A DNA stretch of 64,000 nucleotides, taken from contig JAUCBJ010002288.1 in NCBI GenBank assembly GCA_032718475.1, positions 1 to 64,000 on the forward strand, read 5' to 3'. Made by a program: the position numbers and the translations under genes. This document shows, piece by piece, positions 32,068 to 43,110 of this stretch (position 1 is its first letter; every line of letters begins with the position of its first letter). The stretch comes from Nemertoderma westbladi (taxonomy: Eukaryota > Xenacoelomorpha > Nemertodermatida > Nemertodermatidae). Under the pieces are notes generated by a model, which saw nothing but the letters and a program-made list of their open reading frames with translations, was not told the DNA's origin and searched no databases.

Positions 32068-32697
32068 TTACAGCACTTCGCGAGTCTCTCCTCCAGCAGG
32101 GCCTGTGCGGTCTGATGTTGGGGAGGTTTTATTGACGGGACTCGGTGCCTTATATAATGCGTTGGCCGCCAATAGAGCGCAGGTTGCCCCACTAGTACAT
32201 AGCAACGCGATGACCATAAAGTATATAGCAAGCCAGAAATTATCGTATAATAAACATGAAGAATCATCAGTGCATTTTTTTTGCCAGAGAATGCAAGCAC
32301 TGTCAATGAGACCTCCCAACGCAATAGGCCCTGGAATTTGTCCGAATATTTTATAAGACATGTTGTGGAATCCCATAGCTAAACTTCGGTGTTTATGAGG
32401 GACACATCGCATGATACATTCTATAGCAGGAATAGAGTATAGGAATAGTAAAAAAAAGAAAAGGAAACCAAAACAGTAGAATATATAGGACATTCCACAA
32501 TCAGACTGACACATTCCGTCTGTTAGTGTTTCTGTTGGTGGCGACGGCGTTACACAGTGGCAGGTTGAGCTGTCTTGGTTGCAGCCGGCGAAGCACGGGT
32601 TGTAGAATGTTAGGTTGTTAGATCCGCACACTGGGTTGTAGTTAAGTAGAGAACAGCCGCATCCTTGGTTACAGTTACTGGAGAACAGATCCTGAAT
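32068..32697 (-). CDS. SLCO/OATP transporter, last coding exon (exon 4)
   Basis: This exon encodes the C-terminal third of an organic anion transporting polypeptide, a 12-helix MFS membrane transporter that moves amphipathic organic anions such as steroid conjugates across the plasma membrane. It starts at IQDLFSSNCNQGCGC after acceptor TTTCATTTAAG. The Cys-rich segment (CNQGCGC, PVCGSNN, CFAGCNQ) is the Kazal-like extracellular loop between helices 9 and 10. Helices 10-12 follow, including FYCFGFLFFFLLFLY, then the conserved RCVPHKHRSLAMG and IFGQIPGPIALGGLID segments, and a cytosolic tail ending REVL-stop (TAA). The phase-0 join to exon 3 gives SSDNE/IQDL. Spliced, the four exons total 1947 nt if the second Met is used, a 648-residue protein, normal for the family. 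Confidence 0.95.
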   Translation of the reverse strand: MQDLFSSNCNQGCGCSLLNYNPVCGSNNLTFYNPCFAGCNQDSSTCHCVTPSPPTETLTDGMCQSDCGMSYIFYCFGFLFFFLLFLYSIPAIECIMRCVPHKHRSLAMGFHNMSYKIFGQIPGPIALGGLIDSACILWQKKCTDDSSCLLYDNFWLAIYFMVIALLCTSGATCALLAANALYKAPSPVNKTSPTSDRTGPAGGETREVL

Positions 32698-32823
32698 CTT
32701 AAATGAAAATGACAATATATTAATCATTATGGGACAAACTATTACATATTTATTGTTGTTTTATACTCTGATAAATAGGTGAAAAATATATTTACGCAAA
32801 GATATATAATTGAATAACGTTTC

Positions 32824-32871
32824 TGTTAGCAGATCCAATTCGCTGCACCACCCAGTGGAAAATGGGGAAAG
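32824..32871 (+). mobile_element. Remnant of the 5' LTR
   Basis: These 48 bp match the first 48 bp of the 3' LTR (46713-46760) with two or three mismatches (AGATCC/GGATCC, CAGTGG/CAGCGG). They stop at GGGGAAAG, after which gag-proximal sequence follows directly. About 500 bp of LTR plus the primer-binding site are missing, yet the outer target duplication is intact. Confidence 0.88.
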
Positions 32872-33186
32872 GGGCCGACGGTACCATGCCGGACGAGGAG
32901 AGGAGGCCAAGGAGTTCAGGAAGAGGACATCGATCCGAATGATCACCTACGACGCGGATACAACGCGACAAGGAAGATGCTCAAAGATGCTAAGACTGGA
33001 GGAAAGGTAGACGAGCCCAAATTGATCCAGAGACTCGGTGAGTGTAACAAACATTTTCACTACCTAGTCCGATTCGGGTAGGGGGAACTGGCGAGTGAGA
33101 GGGCGAGGGGGGTCACCACAGAACTGTTAGAATTGTGGTGATCTGAGATAATGTCATATGGTGTAGTGTACATAGGGCCTTAACTA

Positions 33187-34596
33187 GTGGATGCGCGGGG
33201 GATTAAGTTAGTGGGATGGGTGGGTCCGCATGATGCCGAACCCGAGGTTAACCCCGAGGATTCGGTGTCGTCTGTTAGTAATACCGCTAGCAGGCACGAT
33301 AAAATCAGTAAAACGAACAGGCGACGGGAGTCCGCCGTAACCGAAAAGTCCGCTACACCATCCGCGAAAGCAAGATGGGTGTTAGAGATAGATCTGGCGT
33401 GTCAGCTAGACATGGTCGCGTTGGACCAAAGAGAATTAGAGAGCCAATTGGATGAGGGGACTGCGCTGTTAGAGAGGGAGAGGGCGTTAGCAAGATAATG
33501 TAAAGAGAGGGCTAAAAGGGTAGCAAGAAACTATAGAGAACGTGAGGAGAGGGAAATGAGTGAGCGTAGGGAACGGGAAGAGAAAGAAATGAGTGAGCAC
33601 GAAGAGCGGGAGGCGAGAGAGGCGAACGAGCGCAAAGAGCAAGATGGGAGGGAGGTAGCGAGGGTTGCGAGAGAAGAGAATGAGTGCAAAGAGCTGGACG
33701 CAATGGAGGCAGTGAGGGTTGAGAGGGAAGAGAATGAGCGCAAAGAACGAGAAGCGAGGAAAGCCGAGAGGATTGAGAGAGAGGTGTACGAGCGCAAAGA
33801 GCGAGAGGCGAGGGAGGCAGAGTTAGCCGATCAGAATAGAGAGAAACAGAGAGAGGAACAAAAAAAAAGCAAACAGTTGGCCGAAGCCGAAGGCGACCCG
33901 AAGGCTCCAATCCTACAACCAATAGATTGCAGGCCCAGCGCTCAACCAACTGAGCTACCCCGCCTTTCGGTGGGAGAGAGAAACAGAGCGGGTAAAAGAA
34001 TGAGGGATGATATGTATGCCCAGTTGAGGGGGTTGATACAGTGTCAGGCGAGAAAAAAACGCTGATTAGAACTGGCGAAAATGGGTTTATCAGAGAGCGA
34101 AGCTGATTTGGGAAGTATTTATGAGGAACCAGGTGTGATGGAAACCTTTGTTAATACTCCACTTACAGTTAACGGACGACAGACACAAAACTGGTGTGAC
34201 CGGATGGATGGGGGGGGGGGGGGGGGGGGGGGTAATGACAATACGTTTAATGGTAACGTTAATATTAATAATACCATAGTCGATAACTCTAACAATAACG
34301 AGGGTACATTTCTTACAGGAAATAATGTTTTAGTAAATAATAATAATCCTGATGTTGGTGCGACAAATAATCAAAGTAATTTAAATAATAATGTTAGTAG
34401 TGGTACAATTAATAATAATATAATAAATTATCCTGGTGAAACTAACCCAAATAATTTAAATAATAATATAACAAATAGTCGTGGTGAGGCTAGTGGTGGT
34501 ATACTTAATGTAAATGTTAGGGAAGCAAATAATTCGCCTAGCAGAGGCAGAGAGAAACACAGGCGAATGAACGCAGGGAGAGCAGAAGTGACGTAG
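33187..34596 (+). pseudogene. gag-like region of the BEL/Pao element
   Basis: One continuous frame interrupted by two stop codons (TAA at 33496-33498 and TGA at 34063-34065). No ATG is visible at its beginning, so the true start was probably lost with the 5' end. The first part is charged. The middle (33540-33880) is a long Arg/Glu-rich coiled-coil with repeated EREENERKE-type heptads. A tRNA-derived fragment lies at 33903-33957. The last part has a poly-Gly run coded by 23 consecutive G and then an Asn-rich tail. This is a structural capsid-type region by position only; no conserved gag motif is recognised. Confidence 0.6.
33903..33965 (-). repeat. tRNA-derived fragment inside the gag frame
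   Basis: On the - strand the sequence reads GGGGTAGCTCAGTTGG, then TTGAGCGC, a D-arm with a perfect A box (33946-33957). A degenerate B box, GGATTGGAGCC, lies at 33903-33913, at the normal A-to-B spacing. It looks like a SINE head rather than a functional tRNA gene, since no complete cloverleaf is evident. The gag frame runs through it without a stop. Confidence 0.65.
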
Positions 34597-35700
34597 ATAA
34601 TTAAGTCGAGTAGAGGGAGAAAGCCGGTGGGGCCGTACTTTGGGAGATTGCCGTCACCCCGGAGAAACACAGCCTGGTGATGTATATTACATACCGGAAG
34701 GGGGGTACAGAGTGTACCGGGATGGGGAGGATGAGAGAAGAAGGGATCGAAGGGAAACTTCCCATCAGAACGTAGCTGCTGATCGATGATATGGTAGACG
34801 CGGGGAGGAGTTCTCGGAATATTCGAGAAGATTAAACTTCGGTCCGGAGGACCACATTCAGACTGCAGAACATATCCTAGGTCTTACTGCACATACTATA
34901 GGCCATGCTGGGAGAGATAGTGTAGGGATAGGGTAATGCAAAAGCCGCGATTAGACCAGGAGTGAGTAGGCAAGAACCCATTAGGCCTATACCGGTACCT
35001 GCACACCAGTATGACAATAATATGCAGGGATATAACATATACCCAGGGGAGGGGGGGGGGGGGGGGGGGTATTGCAGATAAGTGTATGGGCCCCAATATA
35101 ATGACATCCACCCCAGGGTGACATTCCCCCATCACTGTATCCGCAATACATGCAACCGAACAAAATAAATATCGCAACCCCCTTAAATCCAAATAAATCA
35201 TGTGACACCGAGATATGGAGGGGACCATTACCCCCGATACTACTAGGATCGGCATGCTGCATTGCAGCTGCATTTTTAAGAATGCTGTGCCGGCTTGTCA
35301 ACAAAATTGCACCGCCACAACTCCCTATGACCCATGACATTTGCTAGATCATCGCATCTTCAAGGCCAGTGTCCTTTAAGATGTGTCTCAAGAAAGTCAT
35401 GGGCTGTCCACCCTGCTTATTCACTGCATGAGGCTGCCAAAGTACAAGATTATACACTGGCTGGTCCTCACGGCGAAAGCAATGTCCTGCAATTACCCCC
35501 GATGATATATCCTACACAGGGAAAGTCGACGAACCCGACATCGTGAGGCAATACTAAAGAATTGAAGGAGGATTAACAATGGCGTGGAAAGCCTTGGACA
35601 GGGAATTTGGCCATCCTGTGAAGATTATCCTACAAACCTTAAGGGGAATAACATCAGGCAGACTCGCGGATAACTCTGTTTGTATCAAAACCTTTGCCAA
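34597..35700 (+). other. Decayed gag/DUF1759 spacer of the element
   Basis: No continuous frame survives. A 19-base poly-G run lies at 35051-35069. Position between gag and the DUF1759-like segment implies it once coded for gag. Nothing more specific can be read. Confidence 0.4.
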
Positions 35701-36420
35701 CAAAGTATAAAAGGCATTGATAGTCTTAAAGACGCTAGAAGCACCATACAAACTTAATGCTTCAAACAACATCATGATGATAGCGCAGGCACTACCGATT
35801 TGGTTAAGGAATAAGTGGAGAAAGATCGCTTTCTCTACTCGAGAAAAGAAGGGTGCGGAGCTGGGGTTGGAAGAGATGTCGAACTTCCTTATCTATGAAG
35901 CGGAGTTGATAACAGATCCATCACATAACATAATGTTACAGTGAGAACAGTCTAGGCAAAGCACCGAAAACGGAACATACTCAACCTAAACCCGGGCATA
36001 GTATGGCGAATGCACTCCCAAAAGTAAGGCAGTCACTACCAGATGCGGCCACGCAGGGGACTACAAGTCCACAGAGGCTTGGGAATAGAACCACATCGTG
36101 GCAGGGACAGAGACAAAACAACAATAGCAGTAGATACAAACCTAATACACCGAATAGGCCGAGTCCATACAACCAATACACTAAAACACTCGATATGAAT
36201 CTAAATGCGATATGCGATGCGCTATATAAGGAACGCTACAACCCCGATTACAAATGTCAACTGCATAGAAGTGGGACGCATAAGATGATAAACTGTAAGC
36301 ATTGGCAGGCGTGACTTAAACAAGACTGAATAGCTTATACTGGAAAATTTGGACTATGTCACTGATGTGTGGTAGGAGGACACAGGAAGGATGAATGTCA
36401 AGAACGTCCGATTAAGTATG
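35701..36420 (+). pseudogene. DUF1759 and zinc-knuckle remnant of BEL/Pao
   Basis: Fragments in different frames show MIVLKTLEAPYKL and LPIWLRNKWRK, typical of the DUF1759 region of BEL/Pao gag-pol. They are followed by YKCQLHRSGTHKMINC, a zinc-finger-like motif. Further on, C-H-stop-C-VVGG-H-RKDE-C at about 36360-36390 is a CCHC knuckle broken by a stop codon. Confidence 0.65.
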
Positions 36421-36722
36421 CCGAGACTGATGAAACTGGAGGCCAGACGATGGCGACGAGCACCACGGGAATAAAGAGGAAAGGAACAGTACTACTTGGA
36501 GTAGTACCAGTAAGAATGATTGGGGAAGACGGACTATTGATTACAATGCAGATGCTAGTCAATAGAGGAGCAGCATTCACGCTAATGGAGAGTTGGGTAG
36601 CCGAAAGAATAGGATTGAAGACCAAGCCAAGTAAAATGGCGGTGACCACGATATCATTCAAGGATGAGGTCATGAAGATGAGGACCGGATGGTGTGAAAT
36701 CGGAGCAATAACACCAGGGTGA
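36421..36722 (+). pseudogene. Retropepsin-like (DUF1758) remnant
   Basis: The frame includes LLITMQMLVNRGAAFTLME and WVAERIGL, aligned with the family pattern L-D-S/T-G-S/A. The expected catalytic Asp-Ser-Gly reads Asn-Arg-Gly, so the protease would be dead. The frame ends at TGA 36720-36722. The later piece FGWTLNGPI near 36970 is the usual BEL/Pao motif just before reverse transcriptase. Confidence 0.75.
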
Positions 36723-36939
36723 GATTATGGGGCTACCGTCGAAACCATCCAAATAATGTAGTCGATTAATACCAACGTCAGGTGACCTACAAAGATCGAG
36801 ATCAAACAATATCGGTACCTAGATGGCATCGACTTTTCCATACCCAAACTAGATGTCCCGAAAGTCTCTCTTATAGTCGGCATGGATTGTCCGACGGCCC
36901 ATGAGAGGTTACAAACTATTTTCGGCGATGATAGAGAGT

Positions 36940-38205
36940 GAGACCCGGTGGCCATTCTGACACCATTTGGATGGACACTCAATGGCCCAATAAAGACGAG
37001 GATTCCATTTAGCGTATCCGAATCCTCAGGGTGCATGTTTGCAGGAATGATGAGAGAGATAGAGGATGAAGGAGCAAAGGAACAACTTAAGAGGCTGCTA
37101 TGGCAGGATTTTGAGGGATTAAAGCAGACCGGGGTAGGAACGCAGGTAGAAGGCAAGCAGGCGCAAGAGAGCGTCAGGCGATCAATGAAGTGTGAGGGTG
37201 GGTGGTATACCATAGGAATGGTATGGAAGGAGCCGAAGCCGCCCTTGCCAAACAATAAAAGGATGGTCGAGACAAGACTAAACAAATGTTAGGTTAAACG
37301 TTAAGTTAAAACAAACGCTTAGGTGGAGCCTGGAGAAGAACGACTACATACATAAGACCATTAAGAAATATGTAGAGCGGGGGTGGGCCATGGAACTACC
37401 AGTAGACAAACAAAATACAGACAGGACTTACTATCTGCTACTTCACATGGCCCTAGATCCTAAGAAAGTCAAACTAAGGATGGTGGTTGACGCCTCTGCC
37501 AAGACAAACGGCAAGAGCCTAAACAGTATTACCGACTAGAAGGCCCCAATATTTACAATTCGGGGATAGAAGTTATGTTGAGATTTAGAAATTGGAAGCA
37601 CGCCTTCACGTGTGACATTGAGGGCATGTTTAACCAAGTATGGGTAACTGAGGAGGATAGTGATAGTCAATGCTTCCTGTGGTACAATCCTCAGATCCTC
37701 AGATATACTAATGTACAAGATGGTGGTGCAGAATATGGGGGCCAAGTCATCCTCATTCTCCACAACCACAGCCGTAAGAGACACAGTGGAGGGCAAAGAG
37801 GGGGAGTATAGTAAAGAGGTGATCGATGTGATTCGACGCGGGTTCTACGTGGATGATGGGATGGGTTCTGGAAACTCCATTGAGGAGATCATGGAGACAG
37901 GGCGCAAAGTTCACGACATCCTGAAGAAATTGGGATTCAACTTGACGAAGTTCCAGTCAAACTCTAAAGAATTCATGGAAGCCATAGAGGATAAACAACT
38001 GGAGGTAAAATTGGATAAACCTATGATGGTAAAGGAACAGATTATGGCGGACAGAAGAGTAGAATCGCAGCAGAAAGCACTAGGGATCGTATGGAACCAG
38101 GAGACAGATGATTTGGAATATCAACTGAGTCAGGAGGGTGCTGGGATCCATACCAAGCGAGGCTATGTGTCATACATAGCGAGATTTACGATCCACTTGG
38201 ATTAG
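36940..38205 (+). pseudogene. Pao-type reverse transcriptase remnant
   Basis: Motifs lie in order across several frames: TPFGWTLNGPI, then RMVVDASAKTNGKSLN (about 37480-37525), FTCDIEGMFNQVWV with FLWYNPQ, and FYVDDGMGSGNS with the catalytic YVDD at 37847-37858. LKKLGFNLTKFQSN follows. At least two stops and two frameshifts separate them. The YVDD core itself is intact. Confidence 0.9.
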
Positions 38206-38278
38206 CATCCCCATTGTTAGTCATGGGGAAACAGATACTTAAGAAGGTTTACAAGATCAAAGATGACTAGGATGCAGT

Positions 38279-38983
38279 ATGGAGGTCCCGATAGAAATAA
38301 GTAAACAGTGGGAGAAATGGACAGGGAGCTTAGAAGATATGGGGACTTGCAGTGCGCCACATGTATACTTCCTGGATGGAGACATGAGTGAATTGGAACT
38401 ACATATGTTCTCTGATGCATCCCTGGAAGCATATGGTGCTGCGCTTTATTTGGTACAGCGGAAGGGGACTCATAAACCCAGACTAGCATTCAGTAAAGCG
38501 AGGTTGATGCCACCAGATTCAGCATCAGTACCGAAACTCGAGCTAACGGCAGCGAGACTAGGAGTGAGAGCGACAGCATGCTTGGTGGATGCGATGACAA
38601 GTATAGTAGAAACACACTACTGGACGGATTCTATGGTGTTGTTGGGATGGTTGCATAACGAAAAGATGCGATATCCCATATTTGTAGCAAATCGAGTGGA
38701 TGAGATAAGAGCTACAACAGACTTGGACAAGTGGCACTACTGCCCAACTGACAACAATCCGGTGGACTTGCTATCGAGGGGCGTACAGCGCCACGCTTTT
38801 TCGAGAAAGCAAGAGCTGTGGCAGCATGGTCCACACTTCCTCAATGACAAGTCAAAGTGGCCACCGATGAGGAAAGTAGATCCAAGCGGAGAGGAAGTAG
38901 TAGTAGAGGATGAGGGAAAAGAATCAGAGGGGGAAGATATATTCAGTCAGTTAATGAGGGAGATTAAGGAGGCACTGCCATGA
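38279..38983 (+). pseudogene. RNase H (Peptidase_A17-type) segment of BEL/Pao
   Basis: A 234-residue open stretch with LHMFSDASLEAYGAALY, PKLELTAARLG, HYWTDSMVLLGWL, DKWHYCPTDNNPVDLLSRG and KSKWPP. These are the conserved blocks between BEL/Pao reverse transcriptase and integrase, with acidic residues at the expected DAS, ELTA and TDS positions. It is the best preserved coding piece of the element but is isolated by frame breaks on both sides. Confidence 0.9.
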
Positions 38984-39399
38984 TCTAAGACATTAGAGTC
39001 GTGTGATAATCCAACAGATAGGTTACTCAGTTACAGCTCTAGCTGGTAGAAGACAAAGAAGCTAGTAGCATATCTGAGGGTTTACGGATAATTCTTTAGG
39101 GGGGCTGGTACGGGTGGCAAGATTAGACCCACCATTGATATGGAAGGGGCGGCTAAAGCCGTGATACGATACAAACAATGGAAGGGATACAGAGATGAAG
39201 TTGACTGTGTTAGGAAACAGCAACACCTTCAATAGGACAGCGAGATCAACACGCTGTCGCCGCAACTGGATGAGGATGGAATCCTGGTCATGAACTCCAG
39301 GGTGGTTAATAACACCAGTGCCTTAATTACACCGAAACCAATAATAATCCATAACAAGTCACCGATAGTCCACCAGATCATATGGGAACACCCATAAGG

Positions 39400-40288
39400 C
39401 CATACTACATGGCGGCACCAACCAGACCATAACCGGGATCAGGAAGAAATATTGGGTAATTCAACTCAGAAAGATGGTGAAGGCGGTAGTGGGACAATGC
39501 CAAACATGCCGACGGACGAAGAAGGAGAGGGCCGTGCAAGAGATGGCGCCACTGCCAACTAACAGGGTGAGGCATCATGACCTACCATTCACACACTGTG
39601 GAGTGGACATGTTTGGGCCGATTAAGATAAAAGTAATGCGGCACACCGAAAAACGATATGGCATAATCTTCGTATGTAATAGCATGAGGACCGTGGGGAT
39701 AGAACTGGCTCAGGACGCTATGGCATCGGCATTCATCAATGCATTGGAAAGATTCGTGACCCAGAGATGAGGAACGGTCGAAGTATTATACTCCAACAAT
39801 GGGACTAACTTCGTTGGGGCAGAAAACGAGTTAGCGGAGGCCTTTGACATCTTGGAGGGAGAAGATGTTAAGGCAGCGATGAGGAGGCACCTGATTAAAT
39901 GGGAGAGAAGGACGCCATACGCACCACATACGCTGGGCTGATAGAATGCCTAGTCGGAAGCTCCAAGCAGCTGATGACCAAACTCATGAACAATCATATG
40001 GTGACCGAGGATGTATTAAGGACGGTGCTGGCGAAGTGCGAGGGTATTACCAACACCCGGCCACTGTATCCCGAGAACGATGATCCAGAATCACTGGACG
40101 TTCTGACACCAGCACATCTTCTGATGGTGAGACCAGCGACGATTGACATGCGAAATATCGATCCAGACGATATAGACACGCGTCAGAGCTGGAAGATGGC
40201 TATGGCAATAGGTGCAGATTATTGGAAGATATGGATTCAAGAGTACCTGCCGACACTGCACAAGAGAAGCAAGTGGAGGAATAGTTAG
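39400..40288 (+). pseudogene. Integrase remnant of BEL/Pao
   Basis: CQTCRRTKKE is the C-x2-C half of the zinc-binding domain. FTHCGVDMFGPI carries the first catalytic Asp. The second catalytic motif, normally SDNGTNF, reads SNNGTNF near 39790, so the Asp is lost. A TGA at 39768-39770 and a frame change follow. GLIECLVGSSKQLM to TNTRPLYP is the C-terminal core, and LTPAHLLM is the typical linker to the last domain. Confidence 0.88.
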
Positions 40289-41106
40289 AAGGAACTCAGG
40301 AAGGGTGACTTAATAATTGTAACTGATGATATGTTTATCAATAATCATTGGAGGTTGGCAAGGGTAGTCGAATGCTACCCTGGTGAGGATGGAAAGACTA
40401 GATCCGTGGAGGTAAGAATTGGAGGTTGGAGGAAAGATTGGGGCGGAAGCAGGACAATTCGGTCCCGGACAATTCGGTCCCACACAATTCGGTCCCATTA
40501 ATTTTGTGTTTTGGGACCGAATTGTCCGGGACCGAATTGTCCGGGACCGAATTGTGTGTGTTGTTGGTTGGTTAACAAGCCTAATTATTATCCTAGATAA
40601 TAGCTGGATCTCATTCAGGGACTGTTATAATATCATCAATATTGTTGGTAATTAATATAATCAGCAACAGTTTAGGCCTAATTCTGAAATATCAATGTTT
40701 TCACAAGTGTTTTATAATTTCAAGGAAATGCTAGCTAGTAAAAAAAACACTAGCTACACCTTAATAAAAAATATATAATAATGTTCTCAAACACAACCAA
40801 TAACAAAAATAAAAAAAATACAGTATTTTTTAAATTTCAAAAAATTCTAGCAAGTAAATAACAATTCGGTCCTAGGGCAATTCGGTCCTAGGAGAATTCG
40901 GTCCCGGACAATTCGGTCCCGGACAATTCGGTCCCATTTATTTAGTGTTTTGGCACCGAATTGTCCGGGACCGAATTGTCCGGACCGAATTGTCCGGGAC
41001 CGAATTGTCCGGGACCGAATTGTCCTACATCCGATTGTGGCGAAGGATAGGAAGACCTACAGGAGGGCGGTAGGAAAGTGTTGCCTAGTGGAGGGAATGC
41101 CTTAAT
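40289..41106 (+). pseudogene. C-terminal pol (DUF5641-like) segment, split by an insertion
   Basis: GDLIIVTDDMF, then NNHWRLARVVECYPGEDGK and VRIGGWRKDW form the typical last domain of BEL/Pao pol. The frame is cut by the foldback element at 40452-41025. It appears to resume in PIVAKDRKTYRRAVGK and ends at TAA near 41104-41106. Confidence 0.7.
40452..41025. mobile_element. Foldback-like element with two hairpin arrays
   Basis: Each end is a cluster of the 15-bp motif GGACAATTCGGTCCC in direct copies, then a short spacer ending TGTTTTGG, then inverted copies ending GAATTGTCC. The left cluster is 40452-40557, with about three copies per arm. The right cluster is 40863-41025, with about five. 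The 300-bp middle is AT-rich and non-coding. The whole unit sits inside the pol C-terminus of the BEL/Pao element. The outer ends are also mutually inverted. I could not identify a target duplication. Confidence 0.75.
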
Positions 41107-42019
41107 CAGTTGAGTCGTCCAATAAATTGGACTGAGGGGGGTAGGAATGAGTGCGAGACGCCCTTCCCATACACAAAACATAAAAATAATAAAATTAAAA
41201 AAATATAACTACATACGTCTGATGGGTACGAATGTACCAACGTATTATTTAGTTTAGATGGGCATTATGTACGTCTGATGGGTACGATGCGAATGTACCA
41301 ACGTACATAACTTACATACGCACTATAGCCGGGTCAATGGGACCAATAAGTGTACAAAATATGTATGGTAGTAGAACTAGAAGGGTACATAGTACCACAG
41401 TGAGGATTAGAAGGGTACACACACATTGCGCAATGTGCCAATTTACGTAATAAATACCAACGCCGGGTCAATGGGACCAACAATAGTATGCAATACGTAC
41501 TATAGTGGGCACTGCGGGTGCCACGTGAGGAGTTGAGGGGGGTATGTAGGCGTAGTAGAATAGTGTAGGCTGCACGAACTAGACTACTATAGCGCATAGC
41601 CCAGAGTGCACACTTAGAGTATTGTTACAGACCCAGAAAGCTGTCTGGTAGGAAGCTAGTACAAACAATAAGAAAATTGTAGCTAGTCTTTTCTGTAAAC
41701 AAGTAGTGATTAATTACTTAGGCAGTAATTGAGTAGTAGATAAAATAATAGGGTATAAGTTGAGGAATATAGCAGAATAAAAATCATAGAAACTGAGAAC
41801 TAGGAAATTCTAGAAATATAGTTAAAAATTAACAGACAAAAATTATAAATTAGGAGAAAATTGGCACGTAACGGGGGAATATTTGTACAAAAAGTTGATA
41901 AAAGGCAGATAGAAGGTAGGCCATCACTGATTTAAACTAATTAGAACTATACTTAGTTATCTCTTGCCCTACTGAGCCTTTGTAAGGCACCACCAGTTTG
42001 GTGAGATAGGAGAATCGTG
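41107..42019 (+). other. Spacer between pol and the accessory ORF
   Basis: Non-coding, with short direct repeats: TACGTCTGATGGGTACGA at about 41214 and 41270, and GCCGGGTCAATGGGACCAA at 41328 and 41461. ATGTACCAACGTA recurs. This could be a leader or subgenomic promoter region for the downstream ORF, but nothing proves that. Confidence 0.4.
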
Positions 42020-42910
42020 ATGGCGGAGAAACTAGTGAAGAAGAGAAGGTCGGAGAAGAGCAGGAAACAACTACTAGTGGATTTCACGTTGAGACATCCT
42101 GAGAATAAGACGAGGGAATACTACAAACGACTTCCGAAGAGTCAGAAAGCGCACGCACTGCAAGATCAGTTTAGGGAGATTCATGAACAACGATTAGTTG
42201 GGACCTACGGGATGCCGCCATTGGATAACACAATCAATGAACATCTTCGTTACGTTGTAAAGGGGGACGAGGGTACTTTCGGGATACCGAAGTACGCAAG
42301 GGAACTACCTCGAAAGGAATGGAGGAAGTTTGTGGATTCCATGGAGAGGGGCAGATACATGGTCCTAGACGATGAGGGGACTGTAGAGGATGACGAAGGG
42401 CTGATGAGGGGGTCAGGAGGATCGGGTAGAACTATATTGCTGCATTTAGCGGCGCCAAACAGATATATTTTTCTGTTTGACCTAGGGACCTACGGTAAGA
42501 AGAGCGGGCCAAAGTTGAACCAACTACCGGATGTGGTGCAGAAGCTAGTAAGGTCAAAGACTACGATCAAGATGGGATCGCCGATACGCGATGACGCGGA
42601 GAGGATTATTGGACCGGGCACCCAGAATCTTCTGGACATGCAGGTAGTCTACAAGTCTATGATGAAACTGGATGGATTGGGATTGGTGGATAACACGGTA
42701 CAATATGGAGCCGTGGCAATGGGTCAGTTGATGGGACTCGTGTGCGACAAGCTGATGGAGTGGAACAAGTTCCGAGAGGAATACAGGGTGGAACTTGCAA
42801 ATTCACTCAAGTGGGGGGTGAGACCGGGAAGGGACGAGTTATATCACTTCCAAAAGGGGGTGATTAAGACGTACCAGAAGCCTGTAACACACACAGGCCT
42901 GTACCTGTAA
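42020..42910 (+). CDS. Accessory ORF of the BEL/Pao element, DEDD exonuclease-like
   Basis: A 296-residue open frame from ATG 42020 to TAA 42910, downstream of pol and upstream of the polypurine tract, where some retroelements carry env. There is no signal peptide or membrane segment. Residues 1-60 are basic. Residues about 110-215 fit the pattern of RNase D/WRN-type 3'-5' exonucleases: YMVLDDEG (D-x-E motif I), then TILLHLAAPN and IFLFDLG, IKMGSPIRDDAERI (motif II Asp) and LLDMQVVY. The final Tyr-x3-Asp motif is not obvious. This assignment is by eye only. Downstream sequence (42911-43090) stays partly open with frame breaks. Confidence 0.5.
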   Translation: MAEKLVKKRRSEKSRKQLLVDFTLRHPENKTREYYKRLPKSQKAHALQDQFREIHEQRLVGTYGMPPLDNTINEHLRYVVKGDEGTFGIPKYARELPRKEWRKFVDSMERGRYMVLDDEGTVEDDEGLMRGSGGSGRTILLHLAAPNRYIFLFDLGTYGKKSGPKLNQLPDVVQKLVRSKTTIKMGSPIRDDAERIIGPGTQNLLDMQVVYKSMMKLDGLGLVDNTVQYGAVAMGQLMGLVCDKLMEWNKFREEYRVELANSLKWGVRPGRDELYHFQKGVIKTYQKPVTHTGLYL

Positions 42911-43110
42911 GATATATCTTACAGGAAGACTGGATAATCATAGGGTTGGTGAACCTATTTATAACAGTGGTCATCAACAGGGAGCCGACGGTGTTTCTAC
43001 TGATGGGAGGACCTCTGAACCACAGGAGAGCCTTTAAAACTGCTTTGGAAGGTCTTGTAGACCACCTGGTGTAGAAGGGTGAGTCGGTGTATTACAATAC
43101 CTGACATCTG

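Noticed and set aside
33512-33949. Ser/Leu-rich ORFs on the - strand opposite gag
   Set aside because: They are shadows of the Arg/Glu-rich coiled-coil coding strand.
33903-33965. A functional tRNA gene on the - strand
   Set aside because: Only the D-arm half is convincing. The B box is degenerate and I could not form a full cloverleaf with an acceptor stem.
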